Assembly (NCBI GenBank): GCA_028583405.1
Contig: CM053256.1
Span: 3,714,424 to 3,778,423, forward strand
Length of the DNA: 64,000 bases
Reading direction: 5' to 3'
Source of the DNA: Pogonophryne albipinna
Taxonomy: Eukaryota > Chordata > Actinopteri > Perciformes > Artedidraconidae
The notes beneath the pieces were generated by a model. It saw only the letters and a program-made list of their open reading frames with translations. It was not told where the DNA came from and made no database searches. Both the position numbers and the translations under genes were made by a program. Shown here one piece after another: positions 22,893 to 37,800 of this stretch. The first letter of the stretch is position 1; each line of letters begins with the position of its first letter.

Positions 22893-25800
22893 CTGCACGA
22901 AAAAGTACCAAAAGAAGGGAGAATATGTGTGTAAAGGCAACCGAACAACAAATATTTGCCAGTGAGGGATATGGTGTGAAGCTTTTCCAGACGCGTGGTG
23001 TTGACAGCAAATCAGGTCTTCTCTTTGAGTGCATTTAAGATGTTTATTTGGATTGCAGGATGATGACAGCAAAACAAGAGCCGGGTGTTTAACTGATAAC
23101 TAAACAACTAACTGTGATAAAGAAATAAACCGAAATTAACTAAAAACAAACAGAAAATAAGCGAAAACACGCACGGTTGAAAAACTGTGTGGCTTCCCTC
23201 TGGTGATTCCCAATCCCTAATCCTGTGCACCTGTGTCCTCCCTAAATAGTAGGCTGTACCCTGAAATTGGCTGAGTCCCCGCCTATGCCCAGGTCAATTC
23301 AGCAGTATCACAGCACCTTCATATACAAATATTAAAATACATCAAATTGGCTGCAACAATGTGTATATGTAAAAGAACAAAGACGATTGTACAGTAGGTG
23401 TGTAGTTGTGGTAGTAGTAGAAGCAGTAATAGTAGTATTAGTAGCATTATTATTATTATGGGTTATTATTATAGTTATTATTAAAATAAGTGCAAGAAAC
23501 TCATTCTGATACCTCGGCAAACCTAGGCCTGTGTATTACATCTGTGATATGGTGTAGAACATTTCCCATATTCCAATAGTACAAGCACACAGCCATTATT
23601 AATGTTATTAGTTACACGTATTTGTCACGTCTAAATGACCACCGTGAGAGAGGTCTATTGAATTCCCTGATTTAGTAACATATTAATATCAAATTTCAAA
23701 GCCATGACATGCTGGGGTTTACACGTTAAAGGCTTTCAGAGCTGACATGTTGACGTGTCAAACACAGGTGAAATGATTGACTTTAATAATGGCTGGGCCA
23801 GAAAGGCACAGAGCCTGCATTCATAGTAGAGGTACACAGTCTTTATTAATGTGATTAGTTTCACCTATTTGTTACGTCTAAATTGACACTGGGAGAAAGG
23901 CCTATTGCATTTCTTAATTTAGTCACATGGTTTATCTCAAATAACAAAGTGATGAGAAGCTTGAGTTAACATGTTCAGGGTTTACATTTTGACTTGTCTA
24001 ACACAGGTAAAACTAATAACATTTATTATGGCTCTGATTTGATTTATGTGTGCCAGAAATCTAATCCAGTCAGCCAGAAAACACATTATGAGCACTCTGG
24101 CACTGAGACACTTCAATAAAATGCAACCCTTATTAATTTCATTAGCTACACCTGTGTCTGACAAAGTATCCGCAGTGAGAAGGGTCTATTGAGTTAAATA
24201 ATTCAGTATGTTGCCATGGCGCATCTTAAATTAAAAAGCCATTAAATTCCGATAATGGCTCTCTAGAAAGCAAAACAAAAGGCAACATTATTCAAGTAAA
24301 ACCTCAACAAATTGTGTGAGACAAATGTAAAAACACCTCTTCCTCTTTTGGGCCATTGGCAATCTAGTGGATTTCCAAATTGTAATGTAATAATGTACAG
24401 TAAAAATATATACTTAGAGCTAGTACAGGCTGCCAATGGTCTCATTAATGGGATCATTTGTTCAGGGTAATTACAATAATGTGCCAATTTTGATGTGATA
24501 GTGGGCTGTGGGCTGTTGAAATATGAAAGTGCTCCATGAGGTACCTTGTTAAAATAGTGAACCAAGAGGTACAAAAGGATAAAAAAAAAAGTCAGCAGAG
24601 ACAATGACAGTGAGGGACAGTGTATGAATAGAAATGCCACATAAGTATCTGATTATGCTCCTATTTCCCATGCCTGGACCATAACAGAGAGGGGTTTGTT
24701 GTGTTCTGATGATGGCAGGAGGAGATTAGGGAGGAAAGAGGAGGCAGAAGGACAGATGATGGAGAGATAGTCTGACAGAAGTGGCAGCGGTTGTTGAAAA
24801 AGAGAGCAGGAAGATATATGGGTCTGACGAGGGAGTGAGTCATTGAAGGGAGACTGGCCGAGATAATGGGTAAAGGAATGAAAGAAGAAAGGGGATAGAT
24901 GAAGGACTCACTTAAGATGGTAATGCTGAATGCACTAAAGGGAGGTGTGGGTGTGGAGGGGGGTAAAAGGGAAATGAAAGGGAAATCGCTCATTGGGGAC
25001 GGTTAATGTGAATTGGGCTTGGAGAGAAATGACAACTTCTTGGGTAACAGGACAGATCCGAGTGAGTGTGTGTGCATGCAGGAATGTGTACGGACGAGAG
25101 ATGGAGGGTGAGAGCTGGAACGAACTAAAGAGAGAGAGGGAGACGGTAATGTAGGCAAGCAGAGCTTTAATGGGGCGGAGAATAACGAAAATGGGGAGGA
25201 AGGAGGGAGGAGACGGCTGAGAAAATGCTGTGGAGAGTAAAAAGGAGACAGGGCGCAGAGGGGAAAACAGTGTGTCATTGCATATGTACCGTTTTGTGGG
25301 AGTATGTCACATGTGATAAATGTGAGCGTTCTAATGTTATTGCTATTTGAAAACTTACGAAAAAGCAGCATGCTGGCGTTGGAGGCCCCAAGACGGTTCG
25401 CGGCAAAGCAGGTGTAGTTGCCAAAGTGTTTCTCTGTCACATTGGTGAACAGCAACAGCGAGCGCGTCTTCTCGTTTTTGATCCTCAAGGTGTTGTCACT
25501 CTCTAGCGGCCTGGGTGGTAGAGGTGGGGGAGCGGAAGCACAAGAAGGGGGAAAAAAGAGTGTGTCAGAAAAAGGGAAATAATGTAAAAAAATCACACCG
25601 AGTGACTCAGCCTGCATAAGAGACTTTTTCTACATCTCTCCAGAGCGACCCTGCCACACAGTCCCCCTCCACACTCTAGCTCTGCCTCACCTTGTACTCA
25701 TAGTGAAATCTCACAGTCCATAAATAACAGAGACCTCCTGCAGGGGCCCATTTTACTCTATTAACAGCTCTCTCTGGCTGACAAAGGCTTGTCGAAGTAC

Positions 25801-28800
25801 TTTTGCAACGTACCTTGGCTGATGCCAAATCATCCTCACTCTTCCTACGCTCTCTGGGACCTTTTATAAACTCGGATGGAGAGATTATGTGTGGGTGACA
25901 GAGAGCAAATAGTTTTCCAACCGGCTAATATTTCTTCAGTGATGGCAAAAACCATGCATGATTATCTCCGACCTATACAAATGTCAGAGGTTAGGTAAAA
26001 GGACAGCAGTCATGGTATGTCTGAAGGGAAAAAATAAGTTTTGCAAAGATTTGATGTCGCGGCCAAGTTTAATGAGTTTCCGCCGGTTAAATGTCTGTTC
26101 TGTTCCCTCCTTTTCTCTCTTATCACTGAACTCACAGTTTAACAGTTCTCATTAACATATTTTCTTTTGTTTTGGCAGGCAACTGATTGGTGCAACACAA
26201 TGATTTGATTGAGGCTCATAAAAGCTACATATTAACCAGACACTCCTGTGCTGCTGCACTGATACATTGTCCAATCAACGTCACAAAAACATAAAGGTTA
26301 ATGACAACACGGATGTGATCAGCTTTTTTGACATTTACGGAGTGAAGTAGGGCAAAACTAGTCTTCTTAACTTACAGCCCCCACACTGTGTCTGAGCAGA
26401 ACTATCATTATTTCAGAAGATACGTTTTAAACATCAAACTAAAATTGAAGGCTGGCATTGGATGGATTTTGGACTCTGTGGAGACTTCATTTTGTGTGTA
26501 AAGTTCACCTTGGTAAGGACCATAGACCATGGAGAGAAAACATGTATTGTCTCACCTGTGGTCGTCTCTGTACCACTCGAAGGCGGCTGGTGGGACTGCC
26601 ATGGCTTCGCAGCGCAAGATGGTCGTTTTACCCAAATGGACTGGCATGTTTTTCATGTCTGTGATCATGGGAGGGTCTGGCAGGAAACGCGAGGGAGAAA
26701 ACAATGGAGAAACAGAAGGAGGGAGGCAGCAATTAGTATACATCTGCCTTCACCGGGAAGTCAAGTCGGGCCAGCACAGGGTTGCAAACAAGGTTGATAA
26801 TCCCCCGGTGAGAGCAACATTAAGATGTATAAGCTCATACATAATAATGAAACTAACATATTAACATATATTATGACTACATCATTGTGCTATTACACAG
26901 CAGGTCCAGTGTGACTTGAATTATCACCACTGGGATGCTGTGAGGCACAGAGAGGGATACTTACAGTTGACCGTGACCTTGACCTTGCGCTGATCGGGTG
27001 GAGACACTCCATTGTTGGTGATGCATTCGTAGTCCTCGGCCTGCTCCCTCTTGATCTCTGTGATGTCCAGGAACTCCCCGTCACTCACCAGCCCATCTAT
27101 GGACATAACGCAGATGTCAAGGTGATTCCGGGTACTGATTTAGGGTTGACCACTTGAGATACTGCGGCGGGGGAGACTGACAAAACTATAGCTCAGATGG
27201 TTTCATGGGGGAGGCACCAATACATATCAGATAACAATATAATCTATATTTAGATGTACATTTTCCAATATTGACATACTGTATATGTGATATGCTGGAA
27301 ATCGATATCCAGATATACATTAGCAAATGATGTATCACAAGGCAAGTATACATCTAAAATATAAAAATCCATGTTTGACCTCATGAACTGAATAATGTCT
27401 TCTCACTTTGTTAACTTGTAATTACAATGGGTTGATTGGAATCATTATTCATCATTTGGACCACCCAAACAACAACATGAAATTAATAATAAACATATTT
27501 GTGTCAACATGTTGTAAGTAAATATGATATGACAGAACTGACACAATTTTCTTGTATAGTGTCAGGGGAGATTGTAAGTATTTCTTCCAGGCAGTGGACA
27601 CAACAGGGATGACCCGTTCACTACATTACGTATTGAGAAGAATATTTGGCTGTTATTTGATGTTGACAAAGTCCCAGGTGCCCCAAAACCAAATTAGTCA
27701 GTCTAGCATTTTCAGTTTTTTTTCCTCGGGGCGACAAACAGCCACAACATCTCTTCAGAGGGGAGAGTCAAAGAGACAGGATACAAGTTATTGCTCCTTC
27801 ATGTGAGGGAATTGATGTTGGGGGTGTTATTGAATCGGCGGCAGCAGCAGCAGCAGAGAGAAGAGGAATGAGAGTGAGGGTGCACCCCCCCTACTCCCTG
27901 CAAGCCAGCTGTCTCAGCCTCCGAAACCATTAGGTCTTTTTCTTTTTTCTCCCCTTTACCCCATTAAAGAAGTCAGACTGTGGAACACGACATCATACAT
28001 AATCTCACTACTAACAAGGAGATCCAGCTCTTAAATTGCGGCTCACTTTCCCCTTTCAAAGCCCACTAAACATACACACAACCACCGTCAGTCAGTGGAC
28101 CTTTACTTCCCCTCACAAACACAAACAAATTCCCTGAGCACGTTTGTGAGCAACACCGACGCAAACACACACAAAAAAGACGCTAAACGCCATGATTATT
28201 CCTGTCAGAGATTAGCGCGGCGGTTCTAATTGGAGATTATACTGGAGGATTATTAGTGTGGCTACTGAGCTGGAAACGAGTATTTGCAGCTGCTGCGGCA
28301 GCGGCTGAGCAGCGAGCGTCAACGTCTGCTCCTGCCACCCGAGAAAGTGCAGGGCACTGGGCGATGAGGTGGGGTGGGTGCATGTTATTCATTCATTCCA
28401 TTAGTTTAATAAATATAGCTCTCGTGTGACGTCTCTGTCAAGTAAGCAGAGCAGCCAACTTCGCCAGAGGGGGGGAGCTGAGGCGGTATGCAGGGGGGAA
28501 AAGTGGAGAAATAGATCGAATCAGACAACTAGCACTGGAGAACACACAGGCCTGTTACAGATGACTTCCAAGAAATAAAAACCAAAATAAATAAATAAAT
28601 GAGAGCAATCGAGCGCGAGAGAGCACATACACAGAGAGTGGTAATTTGCAAGAGATGTCGAGCAAGACAGTCAGACAGATACACAGATATAAAGATAGAG
28701 GAGAAAAACAGCAACATGAAGAGGGAAACAGAGAGATGTCAAGCTGGGTTTTGATGTGGATGGTTCCTTCATGGACTTGTAATCCTCAGCATCATGTATG

Positions 28801-28821
28801 ATGTAATATGACAGTGCAAAG

Positions 28822-28866
<45 letters not shown>

Positions 28867-31800
28867 CCTGAGATTTCTAGACAGGCATGGCACACCTTTT
28901 CTCCACTTTGGTGGGAGATCATATCTGACTGGAGTCGGCCTAGCACCCTTACAATGGTCTGTAAAATACATCTCCATCAACCACTTATGGCTTTTGAAGT
29001 AGCCTGACTCCTGACCACCAGAGATAGTTGGATTGCACCTGAGAAGAGAGGGGGGCGACATGAATGAGAGGAAGGGAAAAAAGGATCATGGGTTCAGCCC
29101 TGCCCTGCTCTATTTCCACAGCAGCACTTTGAGCCTCAATAGATCATCAGTGCACTTGATTTCTCGGCTTATCCATTTCCATTACAAAAACTACCATCCA
29201 GACAGAGATGTATGTTGGGTTGGAACAGAGATGGATGGGTGTCCTTAGAATCTGTAAAATCTGTCCTTCAGACGAGGAAAATGCTGAAATGGTGTGTTAC
29301 TTGAGCTAAATGAAGCAGGATGTAAACCAGAAAAGCCACCTGCTAAAATTAAGTCCATAGCTTTCAGTTTTCTCAGACGGGTTATCTTACATTTTTTAAA
29401 CAATTACATTTGTTTCGTTTTTATTAATGCCTGACCAAGAAGGAATTTACCGGTAGACAAATGATTGCCGACGTCTTGTCCTCTCCAAAACAAAAACATT
29501 GACTGAAGCTGCTTCATGTTATACATTTGTGTTTTTCCATTGCAGTTCGGTGAACATGAGTGGAGGTGCTGCAGCTTGTTTCTCTGATAACTGAAGATCC
29601 AGATGTTTAGGATGAGCAAGAGCGTAATTATCTGCAGAGGTCTTCTCCTCTCCAAAACGATTAGCTTTTTTCTTTGATAACTGAAGTGTAGAGCAAGGAA
29701 GCAAAACATACTTTTCTGGCTTTCTTTGTGCTCACAAATTGACCAACATATGAGAGCAATGTAATTAAACTGAGGCCTCAAATTGCTAACTAATTAGAAT
29801 AGACAGCATTACATTTAAAAAAAGAGCACAAGAATATTTTGTGGTGAATTTATTTTTTCATTTTAATGTCAGCAGGAGTGGATAAATAAACTTGTGAGAA
29901 CTTTCTGGCAACGCTTTCCTACCATTTCCAATCTTCAGATTTCCACACTCAAGCTGCGCACCTGCAATGCATTCTCTCATCAAGCCACACCTGTCCCTCA
30001 GCCAGTCCACTTATTATATAAAACCACACACACACACTGATTTTTTAATCATCTCTATTTTGGATTTGCTTGGCTCTGGTGACTGCTTAGCTTTTGCCAA
30101 ACTCTACCTTCCTTTTTCAATCCTACTTTTGTCGATGATTCAAGCTTGTGGATGGATGCACACAAACACCCACATCCTTTAACAGCCTATAAACTCATTG
30201 TCAAAGGCATATACTTCTTTATGCTTATCATAATCAAGTTGTTAGTGAAAATGCATTCCTCCTACTCGTCTCACCACCACAAGCATCCATCCATGCTAAG
30301 CTTGTGTGCCCGTGTGTTTTAACAGATGGGACATCAAATGATGGGGCCCTTATTCGCTGGTGTATTCAACTAAATAAGACACAACTGTATGTTTTTGAGT
30401 CTGTCAATTGATGGATGCCAGTGACAGTGAATGGGTGCAACAGATAGTATCTGATCTCTGTTAAAATGAGGAAGAAGGCAGTGCCTGCAGACCTCAGTGC
30501 AGAGAAGTGAAACTATCTGTATGTGTCTCTGGTAACTGTGGACAAGTTGCAAAGGGTTTAAAAGCTCTAATAAGGTCTCTGTCTCGCCTCAAAGGGGTTG
30601 CTCTTCCTCTTACCTCACCACCACCAGATTCTCCACCCAATCTCAACATACACTGTTCTCCTCAACCCCCCCCCCCCCCCCCCCCTCGCTGCAGGTTCTC
30701 TATGCAGTCTCTGAGTAATGGGGACAGATGGCTGGCAGCTTCTTGCTGTTTCTTTGGGCTAGTTCTCCCCCTCTTTCTCCTCCGCCCCTGGTCTGCTGCA
30801 ACTGATGGCTTGGTTGCACAGACTCCCACGGAATAGCAATGCATCCCCTATCTCTTTCCCTGCAAGCTGTGGGGCTATTATGGGAGAGAGGGAGGAGACG
30901 GGAGAGGCGGTTTGAGATGGTGGGGGTGGCTTGAGAGGGAAGATTACTGCTGACAGAGGAGAAATGCTGTAGATGAGAACAGCCGCGCAGAGTTTGTGAT
31001 GTAAGGTTGTGGGTGTGCTGCAGGTGTGTGCTTGTGCATGCTTTACTTTTCTACTTCATGTATTTTTGGGTGTCAGTGATCACTACGGGCTTGTCCCTGC
31101 CTAAGGTACTGTGTAGGTTCACAAACACTGTACTGTGCAGAGAAGGACATTGCACACACAGCAGGCTATCTCAGGGACAGACCAGGGAGAGCGGAGGAGG
31201 AACAGACCTCTGAGCAAGCCCATGCTATTAGTAAGTACAGCAGTACAGTATAGGATGCGCATTTATTCGCCCAATAATAATCACAGCTTGTTGACAAGAT
31301 GTTCACATTGACCTATTTATTATTGCTGTCTCGGTGCTGCATTTGATCTGTGCTTCTGCCGCTGTAGTCAGGCTGCAACTCAGGCAATACTGTTGTGAGG
31401 TAGAAATGCTTCAACCGTGACTTTTGTGACATCGATGCAACATCCTCCTTACAAAGTGTTCACTATTTGATTTTCAGAACACGGAAAAGTCTTAAATAAC
31501 CCTTGTTTTCTTATAAATCTCTCATCTGCCTTGTTCAAAAGTTCAATCTAAGATATTTTGGACTTTTCTCCACACACATGGCCATATTTCACAGAGCAAA
31601 TACAGTTTAGTTCATATTTCAACAAAGAGGTGGAGCTCATGCAATATGCAATGTATTCCTGTTTATTTAAACCAAACTGAATAGCAAACATTGAATTGTA
31701 AAAGCCTCCAAAGTCTAAAGAGATGAGCAAGTAAAACACATTCAGGAATATTGAGAAGGGCTGAACGATTAATCGATTTGAAATCGAAATCGCGATTTGA

Positions 31801-34800
31801 AATGATGCGATTATCAAATCTTTAAAAAAAAAATGTTCTCCTTGTGTGTCAGTCATCCACACCAATCAGAAGTGCTGTGCTCCACATGTACCAGCCATTG
31901 TTAACCAATCAGAAGTGGCCCATGATAGAAGGTGATAGACAGATTGATCCAATCACCTGCCAAGTATTTTTGAAAGTGCCTGCCCTTTCCAAATGGCTTC
32001 CAATGGAGCTTTCCTAGATGGTTTGGTGAAACAAACCATCTGGGTCAGGTTAGTAATGCTCCATCACATGTTTCTATTACAGGGTGAATCTGAAACTGAA
32101 GCTTGACTTTAAAGCAACCCAACGGAAGTTTCATGTAAGTTTAGTTCTTTCACTCGTAGCTCGGGGTGCTAGAGACGGGAGCACGTTGATACGACCTTCC
32201 TAGCCGGAGATATGGCCGCATTTTACAATAAACTTATCGAATCGCAATATCTGTCAGAAAAATCGCAATTAGATTTTTCCCCCAAATCGTGCAGCCCTAA
32301 TATTGAGTCATGGATTAATGTTATATTCATTACATGGACAATGTCTTTATGTGCCAAACAGTTCACACAGCACTGCCATTACATTTAATAACAACATGTC
32401 ATCTCTACTGGCACTGGAATGCTTATTTTCCCGACTTTAGACGTAAGTGGTGACAAAGATGGGAACAAATATAAAATAAATGCAGTGCTGATCAAATCAA
32501 ATGGATTTGACTTCATCCGTCAGCCTGACAACTCTCAACTCATTATGATTCCCCAAAATGATGGAAGCTAAAAATAGATGATTTAATGCAAAAAGGGGCT
32601 GTTAGCGTAGGTTGGCTTCATGATGCCGGTTGACAGGGTGGATGAAGACAGATGCTGATGATTACAGGTGGCGCGTGGGGATAATTAGGTATAATGTGTG
32701 GTTATTTGGGACAAAACATTGGGACATTGGGAAAATGCGGAGAGTATAAATTTAGGACAGACTAAACAGCTGGGTTTAAGAGTTATGGCACAGGTATGTG
32801 GGATAAAGATGTGGACATGAGCTGAATGCTGATAAGCCTTTAGGAAGAAAAACAGGGGTAAAAAAAGAACTAAGGCAGACCCGGGGAAGGGATGAATGTG
32901 AAGGCATGGAGATAAAGGTGAAGCTGTAAACAAGAGATCTCTGGATGTGAAGACAAGCAAACAGGAAGGGGTAGCTTACATTTCTGGTCTTTCCAGGTGA
33001 CGGTGGGCTCAGGCCGACCCACCGCCAGACAGAAGAGGTTTACATTCTCTCCCTCGTTCACAGACACGTTTTTCGAGATGTTGACGATTCTGGCGGGCAC
33101 TGAAAAACAAGATCATGCTATTAAAATATGACCTCAAAATCCCCTCTCATTTCATACATTATTGATGAGATATGCCCTTACAGCCTATTAAGGTGTTTAA
33201 AGTATAATGCAAATCCCTGCACCTAAGACAGAGAGGCAATCAGCTGATTAATGATCTGTGCCTGAGTGCTTACTGAACTGTGCAACAATATGCTTGTCCG
33301 TCTACTTATGATGCACTGCATTGTAATTTGCTGCAAAGGGCAATAAAATCTCCTTCTCCTGACATCTAATCAGATCTGATCTTTAAAGAAAAAAAAGAGA
33401 ATGTGTAGAACTGATAGTGTGAATTTTTACTTTGAAGTCGAATGGCCACTTTGCCCCAAACCCACAAAGTGTTGGAGTGCTATGCATGTAGTTAGTTTGA
33501 TAACAAGATGGCCCTTGAATTTAAATGGCCCATTATCATTTATTTTAATGAGCTTGGCCCTGAGATTGCTTTTTGTTTTGCAAGGCATCTACCGAGGATC
33601 CTATTTTTCTTTATCTTACTAGAGTTGAATACTTGCAGCGATAAAGCACAGACTGGAGTGGCGCTGAAGCTGCTCCTGCTTGATGCACTGACTTCAGGGT
33701 GTAATTATTTTGTGAGATACCAAGCTAGGGCTGGAACTGCAGGCGACTTGGAATTAGGTATATGGTCATCTATGCCAAGCTTTGCACCCTGCAGACATGA
33801 CTGTTTGTTTGGCTGCAGTGCAATGTGAAAACTCTGTTAGTAAGCAGCTGACATTGTTTCCACCACATGTAAGCTGTGAGCCAGCTCTTGTGTTTTCATT
33901 CCAACAGAACACAGCCTAATATATCCAGTTAAAAGTTTGATTCTCCTGGTGATGTATTCGTACAATTTGCCCAACACACAGTCGAAAATATGCATGCAAA
34001 TTGACACACGCAGGAGGAAAAGGTCTGAGATCCATCCTCTGGGCAGGTCTGCGCCCATACATCATGTCACTCAGGATCAGCCAGACTCTCACTCACTTAG
34101 CTGCTGACTTGATGACTGAGCCTCAGTCGCGGTCCTGAATTGTCAGTTATTTAGTCAGGCAGTTGGACAACCCCCCTGTGTATCTCATATCCATCACACA
34201 CATCCTCATCCATCTGCATATCTTTCTGTTTATACAGACAAATAACCCTAACTGGCTACATGGAAATAATGGGAATGTGATTTGTCACCTGCACTAGACT
34301 GGCTGTGCTGTAGCCAGTGGCGGTTTGAGATCACTTTTACTGGGGCCAGTTATTTGAGGAGAGGGGCACATTTATTGCGGTACAAATTAAACATTTTTTT
34401 TTCAGTTTAATGTCATTTTGCCCCAACAAATCCAAAAAATGTGTTTGTTACAGAATTTGTGTCAACCATTTTTAAAATGTAATTACAATTTGTTGGCCCC
34501 CCCTAGAACCGCCAATGGCTGTAGCCTCACAAGCATTGGCTTTCAGACTGAATCATATACTTACCGTTTGATATAACTATAAATACCAACCATAGATACT
34601 CAAACATCATAAAAGCAGTCACTACTAAGTTTCCTATCATACATTTAGACATGATTTACCAGACAAGGAACTTTGAAATGTAACCATAGGAAATCTTAAT
34701 TGCTTCCCCTGAAGTCAAACCTCAATCATATCCAATAGACAGCACTGCTCATATGAATTACCAATTAAGCCATTCAGCTTCTGTCAAAGGCTGCTTACAC

Positions 34801-37800
34801 TAACATCGGTGCACACATATATTATTTAGCAGTTGCCTTGGCAATCAAATCTGCAGGCTCTAGATTGTTTTTGGAAAGGAGCCAGCAGTTGGAAACATTT
34901 ATTACAAATTCTTGTTTGGTCTCCACTCAGCTGCTCACCTTGGACGATGAGGTAGACATGGGCGATGCGGGGCTTGTTGTTGGCCTGGAAGGTGCATGTG
35001 TAAGGCCCCTCGTCGGATATTTGCACGTTGTCGATGTGGATGGAGAAGTCACTGTTGTTGCTGTTGGCCAGCGTCACACGCTTGTCCAGTGACCACTTGT
35101 CTGTCCCCGTGAACAAGATGTTGGAGCGGTTCAGCCAGGCCTTGTGGGTCACCTCCTCGTCGATCCGACATCTGTGAGGGGACAGGAAGCGATTAACAGG
35201 TGAGAGGCCTGCATTACATTATGAACAGTGCTGAGGTGTTTTATCATTACATTTATAATAAGTAAACACAAACAAATGAGTGATTTATCAAATTAAAACA
35301 TCTAATTAGTTATACTATTGCACCCACCATAAAGATTTTAAAGCTTCTCAGAAACGATAACTCATGATACAGAAGTGATGGCGTTTTTATCATGTTGCTG
35401 TAGAACATGTTGTTTTCAAATATCCTATAGGGGTTCAATTATGTGCACATACAGTACAGTGACTGCAAAGGTCATAATATATGATTCACGTCTTTTTCAA
35501 CTAATTATACCACTCATGGACCCCTCATGCCCAGTGCTGTATCCAAGCATTTGCATCTGTTATGTCTCTAGAGTAGACTAATAATATTTTTCTGGTCTTT
35601 CCTCCATTTCTCTGCAGCCAGTTGCTAATGAATATCCATCACCCCTGTTACACAGATGGAGAAAAATGGGTCATATTATAAAAAAAGGTGGTTGAGATCA
35701 GTTTTACAAAAGTACAGCTTGCAAGCAACGCATTGAAATGGTTGTCCATTATTCTTTTAACAGCTGGGTTACTTTGTCTGTAACATTGTCTGTTTGCCAA
35801 TGGATGCAGTCCAAGGTACATTCAAGTCCAGAGGTTTGTCCACTGGCCATTAGCCTTAAAGTGGCTGTAAAATGAAATTAGATGAAATGGCAATACATGG
35901 AAACATTAGTGGAAATAATGAAAGAGGGAATTATGATGTTGGTGATGAAAGTGTATTAATTCATTACTTTTGTTCTAAAAGATTGTGGCAAACCACAGTC
36001 CACAGGTGTGACTTCAGTTCTTGCCTCGGCCACTAGATGTCCTTACCCAGCCTCAACTAGCTGCGAGGACATGCCTCTGTAGTCCTCATGTTTAATTGAT
36101 AAGACCCAGATAAATATCACAGTTGAGGTAGATCTTAGATCACCTGCCAAGTCACTGACACCACAATGCATAACAGCCACAGTGCAGCAAAGCATGGAAG
36201 TCCTTTACAAATAGGCAACAAGGCACTGGGCTGACGTTCAGGTGGACACATGACCTGACGGCAGACCACTTCTAACAGGTTTTGAAATATTGGAAATGAA
36301 AAGGGAATATTATTTGATTAAAATTCAGTTTGTTGCCGGTGGGTTTAAATAAAGAGACGATACAGTAAGAAAACCCACCATTAAAAATCATTATATGTGG
36401 ACCGTCTATTATCTATTTTTAAAATTAATCACTTCTGCACTGATGATGTTGCTATGACTGCAGGCCAAGAGGAAATGAGCACCATAATAACATCAAATGT
36501 CTTAATGGCCCACATCAAAGCCAACACAACAGCATTGTCTCAAGCACAGCGCAACTATTTTTCCAACTTGGGCGGAAGTGATTTTACATAAAAATAGAGT
36601 TTATTTATAAAGCTCTATAGTCTAATGTTTGTTAGCATTCGGCCGTTCTGTGCAGACCGTCCTTACACAAACAAATGATTACAAAATATGCCGTAACATC
36701 TCTACTGAGGGAGCTAGTAAGGTAGTGCTTTCTGAATTTAAACTCATAGTACAATTCTTAAGCAGTGGTTCCCAAAGGGGACACCCAAACACAAGCCAGA
36801 GGCGTTGTGAGATGGTTAACAAAAGCAAAGTAGGAATACATGTTTCAGCAATAAAAAACAGGTATATCTTTTTTCAGGCTTTGATCAAATCTTTGAGTGT
36901 TTTTTCTTGTGAGTTACTGTATAATGTTAAAACAAACCGAAATGAAATACAACACACATTCAGAAAATAATAATCATTTGGTGGAACTGGTCCAAACCTG
37001 TGAATGTATGCAACTTGTGTAGAAAACCCAGAAGTGGCATATGTTTAGTTTTAACAGTAAAAGGGGGAGGTTTATAATGACTTGTCTCCATGCTTTAATG
37101 TTCAAAAAGGTCTTTGTGCTACAGCAACTCTTTTCACACTCTGTGGCCGTTTCTCAATGTCGAGTAAACCTGATGCAGAGCCACTATTTCAAGTATACTA
37201 CGTCATCGAGTGGCGCCGAAGGACTGTTTAAATGCATGTTAAATGCTCAGCATTCGACGCCACTCGATGACGTAGTATACTTGAAATAGTGGCTCTGCAG
37301 CAGGTATACTCGACCTTGAGAAACCAGAACCCAGTCTGCTCTGATTGGTTAGCTGCTTGGCTATGTTGTGATTGGTCAACCGAAGAGATGTCCTGCCCCT
37401 TATCCAATCAATTTGTCAAAAGTCATGGGAGATGGCGACCCTGTCTACAGCCAGAAACAAGGTAAAAAATGCCAGTAATGTAACATTAATGCACAGCTCT
37501 CCTTATACTCAACTGTAAATGAATTAAAGGTGATTTTAGCACCCAGTGTGAAAACACCCAAGTACGTTTTATAGATTTAACATCTCCACAGCATCAATAA
37601 AACAGCCTCAGGCTTCACGTCTTGATGACATTATAGATCAGCGTCCTGGTCCTTTGATTTCCAACATGGTGAGAGACATGTTGATGTTAACAATTATTGA
37701 CAGAGCTGTGCATGGCTTCCTAATAACACATTTGATATAAGTGAAAGGCCCACTCCTCTTTCAAGAGAAAAATGTGACTAAAAGAGGAATTTGTTCAGAA

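Larger units (their letters stand above)
27097..32979 (-). other. iglon5: intron between the two halves of iglon5 Ig domain 2
   Basis: About 5.9 kb. Contains a (CT)n tract at 28823-28862, a CAG-rich tract at about 27840-27855, poly(C) at 30666-30685 and a hAT element at 31756-32299. A small duplicated motif pair (CTCTCCAAAAC and TGATAACTGAAG) occurs at about 29470-29690. No gene is nested here. Confidence 0.7.

Noticed and set aside
25003..25358. Extension of the iglon5 Ig domain 3 frame past its exon
   Set aside because: The donor TTTTTC/GTAAG at 25359 ends the exon, and the last coding exon at 22789-22892 joins in phase. The read-through is intronic serine/proline-rich sequence.
29470..29690. 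Small repeated motifs CTCTCCAAAAC and TGATAACTGAAG, each seen twice
   Set aside because: The spacings differ (about 167 and 90 bp), so no clean repeat unit can be defined; reported only in the intron entry.
36763..36980. Possible hAT element beginning CAGTGGTTCCCAAA
   Set aside because: Only one terminus is visible, and no inverted end or target duplication was found.
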